Of a stretch of 23,309 nucleotides of DNA, positions 1 through 5,034 are shown in pieces. How positions within the stretch are numbered: the stretch's first letter is position 1; the number at the start of each line of letters is the position of its first letter. Both the position numbers and the translations under genes were made by a program. Below the pieces are notes generated by a model. It saw nothing but the letters and a program-made list of their open reading frames with translations, was not told the DNA's origin and ran no database searches. The DNA is from UBA1738 sp045658645 (lineage in GTDB: Bacteria; Bacillota; Clostridia; UBA1381), in NCBI GenBank assembly GCA_045658645.1, contig JAZOVJ010000041.1:1-23309 (forward strand), written 5' to 3'.

Positions 1-21
1 AAAATAATTTTAAAAAAACAC

Positions 22-50
22 TTGCAAATGGGAAAATTGTGTGATATACT
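22..50 (+). promoter_or_regulatory. SigA-type promoter of rpmE
   Basis: TTGCAA (22-27) and TATACT (45-50) are separated by exactly 17 bp, with an extended -10 TG at 42-43 and an A/T-rich stretch upstream. Transcription would start near 57, giving a leader of about 45 nt before rpmE. Seen directly; use as a promoter is inferred. Confidence 0.8.
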
Positions 51-101
51 ATGAAATGGCGTTTTGTGGAATGCCAAATATTTGAAGAAGGAGGAGCCAA
101 A

Positions 102-302
102 ATGAGAGAAGGTATTCATCCGGAATACAAGCAGACAACTATCAAGTGTGCATGCGGTGAAGTAATCGAAATCGGTTCAACAAAGGAAGATATCCTTGTG
201 GAAATCTGTTCAAAGTGCCACCCATTCTACACAGGTAAGCAGAAGCTTATTGATACAGGCGGACGTGTTGAAAAGTTCAACAAGAGATTCAACAGAAAGT
301 AA
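102..302 (+). CDS. rpmE: Large ribosomal subunit protein L31 (bL31), zinc-binding form
   Basis: A 66-aa protein of the 50S subunit, close to the usual L31 length. It carries the four cysteines of the zinc-binding (C+) type: C16 and C18 in KCACGE, C36 and C39 in CSKCHPFYTG. The start at 102 is chosen because GGAGGAG lies just upstream and MREGIHPEY is the family's normal N-terminus; an in-frame ATG at 51 would add an unrelated 17-residue extension overlapping the transcription start region. Zn-containing L31 is often exchanged for a Zn-free paralogue when zinc is scarce, but no such paralogue or Zur box is visible here. It is followed by rpsO on the same strand, with no clear terminator between them. 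Confidence 0.97.
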   Translation: MREGIHPEYKQTTIKCACGEVIEIGSTKEDILVEICSKCHPFYTGKQKLIDTGGRVEKFNKRFNRK

Positions 303-349
303 TTTGTTTGCTTTTATTTTACGAAAAATTTATTTAGAATTAAAACTTA

Positions 350-419
350 AACCATTGCTTGGTTAACCGAATCACCAACGGTTTCTCGGCAATAGGGGAT
401 GATTTATCATAGGAGGTGA
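350..419 (+). promoter_or_regulatory. Structured rpsO leader, candidate S15 autoregulatory RNA
   Basis: The leader just before rpsO is rich in short complementary segments: ATTGC 354-358 with GCAAT 389-393, ACCG 366-369 with CGGT 379-382, ATGAT 399-403 with ATCAT 406-410. TCACC 372-376 can also pair with GGTGA 415-419 inside the Shine-Dalgarno region. S15 is known to repress its own translation through leader RNA in several bacteria, including Firmicutes. The fold here is hand-drawn, so the regulatory call is inference. A weak -10-like TAGAAT is at 335-340, without a good -35. Confidence 0.5.
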
Positions 420-425
420 AACGCT

Positions 426-692
426 ATGACAAAGGAGCGTAAACAGGAAATTATCACTACTTACGCAACTCATGAAGGAGATACAGGTTCTCCGGAAGTT
501 CAGATTGCTCTTTTAACAGAAAGAATCAATCACCTAAATGACGAACACTTAAACTTCCACAAAAAGGATAACCACTCAAGAAGAGGTCTTCTAATGATGG
601 TAGGTAAGAGAAGAAACCTTATGAACTACCTTAAGAGTCAGGATATCGAAAGATACCGTACTTTAGTAGCTAAATTGGGTCTTAGAAAATAA
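426..692 (+). CDS. rpsO: Small ribosomal subunit protein S15 (uS15)
   Basis: An 88-aa primary 16S rRNA-binding protein of the 30S platform, exactly the usual length. Family landmarks are present: GDTGSPEVQIA near residues 19-29, the helix-turn segment INHLNDEHLNFHKKDNHSRR (34-53), and the basic C-terminal part GKRRNLMNYLK. The start is fixed by AGGAGGTGA six bases upstream. It precedes pnp, the same pairing as in E. coli, where S15 and PNPase are co-transcribed and both autoregulated. A hairpin at 704-730 separates the two genes and may limit read-through. Confidence 0.98.
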   Translation: MTKERKQEIITTYATHEGDTGSPEVQIALLTERINHLNDEHLNFHKKDNHSRRGLLMMVGKRRNLMNYLKSQDIERYRTLVAKLGLRK

Positions 693-703
693 TAGTATAT
701 GTT

Positions 704-730
704 TATGGGCAAGCGATTCGTTTGCCCATA
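704..730 (+). terminator. Stem-loop between rpsO and pnp, weak terminator or processing site
   Basis: A 12-bp stem (704-715 with 719-730, one G-U pair, loop ATT) follows the rpsO stop by 11 nt. The downstream tract is only moderately T-rich (TTTGCATATTT), so termination would be partial. E. coli has a comparable leaky terminator at this position. Confidence 0.55.
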
Positions 731-738
731 TTTGCATA

Positions 739-822
739 TTTGGAGATAGTATATTTAGCACATAAATAGAGCGTACAAGCGTCTTTGTGGGTTGTATTTA
801 TCTGCTAATATGTATCTCCAAA
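739..822 (+). promoter_or_regulatory. Long foldback in the pnp leader, candidate RNase-processed autoregulatory hairpin
   Basis: An imperfect hairpin of about 84 nt occupies the pnp leader. It consists of TTTGGAGATA 739-748 with TATCTCCAAA 813-822, ATATTTAGCA 751-760 with TGCTAATAT 803-811 (one bulged base), and ATAAATA 762-768 with TATTTAT 795-801. It ends about 35 nt before the pnp Shine-Dalgarno site. In E. coli a double-stranded pnp leader is cut by RNase III and then used for PNPase autocontrol; equivalence here is inferred from position and shape. Confidence 0.6.
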
Positions 823-869
823 AGAGGTTAAAGAGGAAACAGAAGAAAGAAGAAAAGGAGAAAAAGACT

Positions 870-3173
870 ATGTTCAGAACTTTTGAAACAGAGTTGGCAG
901 GACGCCCTCTAATCATCGAAACAGGCAAAATGTGTTGCCTTTCAAACGGTCACTGCGTAGTAAGATACGGTGACACTGTAGTTATGGTAAACGTAACTGC
1001 ATCAAGAAGCCCGAGAGAAGGAATTGATTTCTTCCCTCTATCAGTTGATTATGAAGAAAAGCTTTATTCAGTAGGTAAAATCCCTGGCGGATACATTAAG
1101 CGTGAAGCGAAGCCATCAGAAAAGGCAATTCTTACATCACGTTGTATTGACAGACCAATCCGTCCGTTATTCCCGGCAGACTTGAGAAACGACTGTACAG
1201 TTGTTGCAACTGTTCTTTCAGTTGAGCAGGACAACCCACCGGAAGTTGCAGCTATGATTGGTACATCTGTTGCACTTTCAATTTCAGATATTCCTTGGAA
1301 CGGACCAATCGGTGCTGTATGGTTGGGCTTGGTTGACGGCGAATACGTTATTAACCCGACAGTAGCACAGAGAGAAAAGTCAGAAATGCACGTAACCTTA
1401 GCCGGAACAAAGGAAAAGATTGTTATGATTGAAGCCGGCGGTAACGAAATTGCAGAAGACGTTATGCTTGACGGCATCAAGTTTGCACACAAGGAAATCA
1501 TCAAGATTTGTGAATTTATCGATTCAGTTAAGGCTGAAATAGGCAAGGAAAAGTTTGCTTACGAGCCACACACACTTGATAAGGACCTTTGGAATGCAGT
1601 AAAGGAACTTGAATATGAAAACATTAAGCACGCTCTTGACACAGACGACAAAAACGTCCGTGACGCAAGAATGGGTGTTGTTGAAGACGAAATCGTTGAA
1701 AAGCTATCAGAACAGTTCCCGAACTTGTCAGAAACTCTTGGCGAGCTTCTATACAAGATGCAGAAGGAAATCGTACGCGACTGGCTTGTTCAGGGCAAGC
1801 GTGTTGATGGCAGAGGTCTTGACGAAATCAGACCGCTATCAGCAGAAGTTGACCTGCTTCCAAGAACTCACGGTTCAGGTCTTTTCTCAAGAGGTCAGAC
1901 ACAGGTTATGACTGTTGCAACACTTGCACCTCTTGCTGAAATGCAAAGACTTGACGGTATTGATACAGAAGAATCAAAAAGATATATGCACCACTACAAC
2001 TTCCCATCATACTCAGTTGGCGAAACAAAGCCATCAAGAGGACCGGGAAGACGTGAAATCGGTCACGGTGCTTTGGCTGAAAAGTCACTTGTTCCTGTAC
2101 TTCCGTCAGAAGAAGAGTTCCCATACGCTATAAGAACTGTATCAGAAGTTCTGTCTTCAAACGGTTCAACATCGCAAGGATCAGTTTGCGGTTCAACACT
2201 TGCTTTGATGGCTGCAGGCGTTCCGATTAAGGCTCCTGTTGCTGGTATTTCATGCGGCCTTATCACAACAGATTCAGGATTTACAACAATGGTTGACATT
2301 CAGGGCCTTGAAGACTTCTACGGCGAAATGGACTTTAAGGTAGCAGGTACTAAGAAGGGTATCACATCAATTCAGGTTGATATTAAGAATGACGGTCTTT
2401 CATATGAAGTTATTGAAGAAGCTTTCAGAAAGACAAAAGCAGGAAGAGTTCACATCATTGATGAAGTTCTTCTAAAGGCAATCGCTGAGCCGAGAGCAGA
2501 GCTTTCACAGTATGCTCCGAAGGTTACAACAATGAAGATTGAAGTTGACAAGATTCGTGAAGTAATCGGTCAGGGTGGCAAGGTTATTCAGAAGATTGTT
2601 GCAGACACAGGCGCAAAGATTGACATTGAAGAAGACGGAACAATCCACATCTTCGCAGTTGACCAGGCATCAGGCGATGCGGCAAAGCAGGCAATTGAGC
2701 TTATCGTAAAGGAACCTGAAATCGGCGAGGTTTACGAGGGCGTTGTTAAGACAATTACAGATTTCGGCGCATTTGTTGAAATTCTTCCTGGTAAGGACGG
2801 TCTTTGCCACGTATCAGAGCTTGATTACAAGAGAGTGGACAAGGTTGAAGATTACGTTAACGTTGGCGATACAATGACTGTTAAGGTTATGAAGATTGAC
2901 GAAAAGACAGGCAAAATCAGCCTATCCCATAAGGAAACAATGGAAAAGCCGGAGGGTTGGGAAGAAAGACCTCCAAGACGTGAAGGCGGAAATAACGGCA
3001 ACAGAAACGGCGGAAACCGTCAGGGCGGTCAAAGACCTCGCCCAAACGGTGACTACAAAAAGCCTGAACCAAAGCCTGAGGTTAAGGCAGAACCTGTTCC
3101 TGTAGAAAAGAAAGAAGAAGCTCCTGCAAAAGAAGATAAGAGCGGATTTTTCTCAAAGTTGTTAGGTAAATAA
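870..3173 (+). CDS. pnp: Polyribonucleotide nucleotidyltransferase (PNPase)
   Basis: A 767-aa phosphorolytic 3'-5' exoribonuclease that degrades mRNA to nucleoside diphosphates. Domains in order: first RNase PH core (about 10-140), all-alpha linker, second RNase PH core (about 315-545), KH domain (about 551-610, GxxG motif IGQGGK near 566) and S1 domain (about 619-690). A low-complexity tail (690-767) starts with Gly/Asn/Arg repeats and ends in a Lys/Pro/Glu stretch plus SGFFSKLLGK. Catalytic acidic residues appear as GLED (D482) and GEMDFK (D488). The start at 870 is preferred over an upstream in-frame ATG at 792 because GGAG lies at 857-860 and MFRTFETELAGR is the usual N-terminus; the 26 upstream residues would read through the leader hairpin. 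Oddity: the normally conserved LMDAGVP reads LMAAGVP (A448). Confidence 0.97.
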   Translation: MFRTFETELAGRPLIIETGKMCCLSNGHCVVRYGDTVVMVNVTASRSPREGIDFFPLSVDYEEKLYSVGKIPGGYIKREAKPSEKAILTSRCIDRPIRPLFPADLRNDCTVVATVLSVEQDNPPEVAAMIGTSVALSISDIPWNGPIGAVWLGLVDGEYVINPTVAQREKSEMHVTLAGTKEKIVMIEAGGNEIAEDVMLDGIKFAHKEIIKICEFIDSVKAEIGKEKFAYEPHTLDKDLWNAVKELEYENIKHALDTDDKNVRDARMGVVEDEIVEKLSEQFPNLSETLGELLYKMQKEIVRDWLVQGKRVDGRGLDEIRPLSAEVDLLPRTHGSGLFSRGQTQVMTVATLAPLAEMQRLDGIDTEESKRYMHHYNFPSYSVGETKPSRGPGRREIGHGALAEKSLVPVLPSEEEFPYAIRTVSEVLSSNGSTSQGSVCGSTLALMAAGVPIKAPVAGISCGLITTDSGFTTMVDIQGLEDFYGEMDFKVAGTKKGITSIQVDIKNDGLSYEVIEEAFRKTKAGRVHIIDEVLLKAIAEPRAELSQYAPKVTTMKIEVDKIREVIGQGGKVIQKIVADTGAKIDIEEDGTIHIFAVDQASGDAAKQAIELIVKEPEIGEVYEGVVKTITDFGAFVEILPGKDGLCHVSELDYKRVDKVEDYVNVGDTMTVKVMKIDEKTGKISLSHKETMEKPEGWEERPPRREGGNNGNRNGGNRQGGQRPRPNGDYKKPEPKPEVKAEPVPVEKKEEAPAKEDKSGFFSKLLGK

Positions 3174-3215
3174 AAAAGGGAATGACACATAGGTCGTTCT
3201 CTGCAATATGAAATA

Positions 3216-3247
3216 AAAAACGGAAGTGAAAATTCACTTCCGTTTTT
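3216..3247. terminator. Bidirectional intrinsic terminator between pnp and the 77-aa gene
   Basis: A perfect inverted repeat, CGGAAGTGAA (3221-3230) and TTCACTTCCG (3233-3242), is flanked by A5 on the left and T5 on the right, extending the stem. The A/T tracts give a U-run on both strands, so it can end pnp (plus) and the converging gene at 3253-3486 (minus). Confidence 0.88.
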
Positions 3248-3252
3248 GTGTT

Positions 3253-3486
3253 TTAAAAATCGTGGCAACCGCCAATATCAATATCGTATTTACAAAAAAT
3301 ACTTACGATTTCATCAACCATTTCAAAATCATCAAGGCTTTCATTATGGAGAACCTCTTTTATTTCACCAAGAATTTTAATGGCTTTCGAATCAACAATT
3401 TGGTCTGCGTCTATGTGTAATGTATCCATATTTTCTCTTATTGTATCGCAAATAGCACCTGAAAGAAGTTCTAGTTTTATATCCAT
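3253..3486 (-). CDS. Short acidic protein of unknown function ending in CHDF
   Basis: A 77-aa protein (MDIKLELLSG...) with no signal peptide, membrane segment or recognised motif. The middle is helical and acidic (KILGEIKEVLHNESLDDFE), followed by VDEIVSIFCKYDIDIGG and a C-terminal CHDF. From memory, small uncharacterised clostridial proteins share the pattern DDFE-x4-EIV-x-IF...GG-x-HDF, so this probably belongs to a conserved family, but I cannot name a function. The start at 3486 is chosen because GGAGGA (complement of 3492-3497) lies five bases upstream; a further in-frame ATG at 3528 would lie inside the terminator hairpin. The Shine-Dalgarno site directly abuts the U-run of the upstream RNA's terminator, leaving no room for a separate promoter, so expression probably depends on read-through from 3653. 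Confidence 0.75.
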   Translation of the reverse strand: MDIKLELLSGAICDTIRENMDTLHIDADQIVDSKAIKILGEIKEVLHNESLDDFEMVDEIVSIFCKYDIDIGGCHDF

Positions 3487-3500
3487 ATTTTTCCTCCAAT

Positions 3501-3529
3501 TAAAAAAGTGTATGGCAGAGCCATACACT
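3501..3529 (-). terminator. Terminator of the structured RNA, upstream of the 77-aa gene
   Basis: On the minus strand a perfect 10-bp stem, AGTGTATGGC and GCCATACACT with loop TCT (complement of 3507-3529), is followed by six T. On the plus strand the hairpin is followed by A6, so it works only for minus-strand transcription. GTCATAC just upstream could pair with GTATGGC in the left arm, a possible weak antiterminator. Confidence 0.85.
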
Positions 3530-3653
3530 AAAAAACGTATGACTCCAAGTAGTCGCTAAACCGTTATAATATACAAACCCGAGTATATTAAAGAGGAGCT
3601 ACGTTTTTTAACAGTAGTCTCTTCGGGTTCATATTAAATTATAACAGTTTAGC
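3501..3653 (-). ncRNA. Unassigned structured RNA of about 150 nt (6S-like rod or attenuating leader)
   Basis: Numbering from the predicted 5' end (G at 3653, minus strand): P1 pairs nt 1-16 with 84-99 (GCTAAACTGTTATAAT with ATTATAACGGTTTAGC, one G-U). P2 pairs 20-31 with 72-83 (ATATGAACCCGA with TCGGGTTTGTAT, two G-U) and stacks on P1 with a UUA bulge. P3 is a short hairpin (33-40 with 52-58) with an A-rich loop. The loop (44-54) is complementary over 11 bp to the tail (115-125), so a pseudoknot or alternative fold is possible. A terminator follows at 125-152. The predicted transcription start falls exactly on the first base of P1, and one arm of P1/P2 differs from a perfect repeat at positions that keep G-U pairing in the minus-strand RNA. 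I do not recognise the class. A rod-like 6S RNA or a riboswitch/attenuator for the 77-aa gene are the leading options. Confidence 0.65.
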
Positions 3654-3659
3654 ATATTT

Positions 3660-3688
3660 ATTTTATCACACTTTGAAAAAAAATACAA
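3660..3688 (-). promoter_or_regulatory. Promoter of the structured RNA
   Basis: On the minus strand TTGTAT (complement of 3683-3688) and TAAAAT (complement of 3660-3665) are 17 bp apart, with an extended -10 TG. The start predicted 7 nt downstream is G at 3653, the first base of the closing stem. A second TGTTATAAT inside P1 could serve as an alternative -10. Confidence 0.7.
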
Positions 3689-3939
3689 CTATATTTTTAA
3701 ATTTGCATATATATGTACTTTTGACCGACCAAAAGTACGAAAAGTCGCCGGGACACCCGGACCCGTAGTGTAGCGGGCTCAATCAGGCGTCAAATCTTCA
3801 AAACCTTTGGTTTTGAAGTATTTGACAACTCGCCCCGCACAGCTTTGACAGGTCGCACCAAAGAACACTCGTGCTCTCACAAGTTCGGCACGCCGCTATC
3901 GCGTCAAGATTTATAAACGAAACAGGGGGTTTTGGAAAA

Positions 3940-3971
3940 GTTGGTCAAAAGTACATATATTTAGTTACAAA
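3940..3971 (+). repeat. 32-bp direct repeat, copy 1
   Basis: Exact 32-bp repeat beginning GTTGGTCAAAAGTACATATA and ending TTTAGTTACAAA; the second copy starts 46 bp downstream. It contains the element's inverted-end motif. Confidence 0.9.
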
Positions 3972-3985
3972 AGAAGAAGTAAACC

Positions 3986-4017
3986 GTTGGTCAAAAGTAC
4001 ATATATTTAGTTACAAA
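3986..4017 (+). repeat. 32-bp direct repeat, copy 2
   Basis: Identical to 3940-3971, separated from it by 14 bp (AGAAGAAGTAAACC). The pair suggests a duplicated element end or two nested insertions. Confidence 0.9.
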
Positions 4018-4023
4018 TCAAAC

Positions 4024-4051
4024 AAAAAAACGAACAGTTAAAACTGTCCGT
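4024..4051 (-). terminator. Terminator of the dnaX-ybaB-recR operon
   Basis: On the minus strand, directly after the recR stop, ACGGACAGTT pairs with AACTGTTCGT (complement of 4030-4051, one G-U) and is followed by seven T (4024-4030). Confidence 0.85.
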
Positions 4052-4651
4052 TTAATTCATTTCCGTTCTTCCCTCAAGAGCTTTTGAAAGGGTCATTTCA
4101 TCAGCATATTCAAGGTCTGCGCCCACAGGTATTCCGTGTGCAATTCGTGTTACTTTAATACCGAAAGGCTTCAAAAGTTTTTGGATATACACAGCAGTGG
4201 CAGTACCGTTAACTGTCGGGTTGGTTGCCATAATAACTTCGGTAACGCTTCCGTCTGTAAGCCTTAATAAAAGCTCCTTTATCCTGATGTCATCAGGAGT
4301 GATGTCATCAATCGGTGAGATTGCGCCGTGAAGCACGTGATAAAGACCTGAATATCCGCCGGTTTTTTCAATGGCGGACACGTCTTTGGGTTGTTCAACC
4401 ACACAAATAACCGAAGTATCACGTCTTTTAGATGCACAAATCGGGCAAGGTGATACGTCTGTCAAGTTCTGGCAAACCTCGCAGAATGCCACGGATTTTT
4501 TTGTTTCCATCACAACGTCTGCAAAGTGCTTGCAATCAGCCTCGCTCATTAAGTCAAGAACATAAAAAGCCATTCGTTCCGCACTTTTTCTGCCGATGCC
4601 GGGGAACTGCGCAAACTGTTCAATAAGGCTTTCAATCATTGGTGAGTACAT
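4052..4651 (-). CDS. recR: Recombination mediator protein RecR
   Basis: A 199-aa protein of the RecFOR pathway, which loads RecA at single-stranded gaps. Layout is canonical: helix-hairpin-helix FPGIGRKSAERMAFYVL (16-32), a four-cysteine zinc finger (C57, C60, C69, C72), then a Toprim domain (about 80-175) with VVEQPKD and ATNPTVNGTATAVY. Its length matches the family (about 198). The start at 4651 has GAGG a short distance upstream, whereas the next in-frame ATG (residue 5) has no ribosome site. It is the last gene of the SRP RNA-dnaX-ybaB-recR group, 15 bp behind ybaB, and is followed by a terminator. Confidence 0.98.
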   Translation of the reverse strand: MYSPMIESLIEQFAQFPGIGRKSAERMAFYVLDLMSEADCKHFADVVMETKKSVAFCEVCQNLTDVSPCPICASKRRDTSVICVVEQPKDVSAIEKTGGYSGLYHVLHGAISPIDDITPDDIRIKELLLRLTDGSVTEVIMATNPTVNGTATAVYIQKLLKPFGIKVTRIAHGIPVGADLEYADEMTLSKALEGRTEMN

Positions 4652-4666
4652 AGCTTACCTCTTTTT

Positions 4667-5020
4667 TTAGAATAATCCGGGGATATTAAGTCCGCCTGTG
4701 ATTTCGCTCATACCTTCGGTCATCATATCCTCTGCCTGCTTGATAGCGTCATTTACGGCTACCATAATAAGGTCCTGTAAAGTTTCGATGTCGTCAGGGT
4801 CAACAACCTCAGGCTTTAAAGTAATTTCTTCAATTTCCTTTTTGCCGTTCATTGTAACAGAAACAACGCCACCGCCTGCAGTTGCAGTAACAGACTTCTT
4901 TTCAACCTCTTCCTGAATAGCCTGCATACGCTCCTGCATCATCTGTGCCTGCTTCATAACGCCTGAAACTTTTTTGTTCTGATTCATTCCGCTTCCGCCG
5001 AAGCCCTTATACTTTCCCAT
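4667..5020 (-). CDS. ybaB: YbaB/EbfC family nucleoid-associated DNA-binding protein
   Basis: A 117-aa small DNA-binding protein, usually dimeric, built of an N-terminal helix, a three-stranded sheet and a C-terminal helix. Visible landmarks are a Gly/Lys-rich start, Met/Gln-rich helix VMKQAQMMQERMQAIQEEVE (about 21-40), GGGVVSVTMNGKKEIEEI, and VDPDDIETLQDLIMVAVNDA leading into the C-terminal MTEGMSEITGGLNIPGLF. Its place between dnaX and recR is conserved across many bacteria, hinting at a role in recombination or repair, but the precise role is unsettled. The ribosome site is AAGGAG about nine bases upstream of the start at 5020. Confidence 0.95.
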   Translation of the reverse strand: MGKYKGFGGSGMNQNKKVSGVMKQAQMMQERMQAIQEEVEKKSVTATAGGGVVSVTMNGKKEIEEITLKPEVVDPDDIETLQDLIMVAVNDAIKQAEDMMTEGMSEITGGLNIPGLF

Positions 5021-5034
5021 TTTTATATTCTCCT

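Larger units (their letters stand above)
3707..4017. repeat. MITE-like intergenic element with inverted ends
   Basis: The left end ATATATATGTACTTTTGACC (3707-3726) is matched in inverted orientation by GGTCAAAAGTACATATAT at 3943-3960 and again at 3989-4006. A further inverted CAAAAGTAC lies at 3730-3738, forming a palindrome with 3715-3723. The core (about 3740-3905) is clearly more GC-rich than its surroundings and holds hairpins: CCGGG/CCCGG (3748-3760) and a long stem at 3789-3826 (GTCAAAT... with ...ATTTGAC, loop TTT) embedded in GGCG/CGCC and GCGGG/CCCGC arms. No ORF of note and no transposase. The class is inferred as a non-autonomous, possibly multicopy repeat; target duplications were not identified. 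Confidence 0.6.

Noticed and set aside
3226..3420. Plus-strand frame of 64 codons after pnp
   Set aside because: Starts inside the terminator stem and is antisense to the 77-aa gene, which has a better ribosome site.
3501..3653. T-box leader
   Set aside because: No AGGGTGG-type T-box sequence or specifier-loop layout, and the downstream gene is not an aminoacyl-tRNA synthetase or amino-acid gene.
3940..4017. Possible CRISPR array
   Set aside because: Only two repeats with a 14-bp spacer, and the repeat is part of the element's inverted ends; no cas genes nearby.
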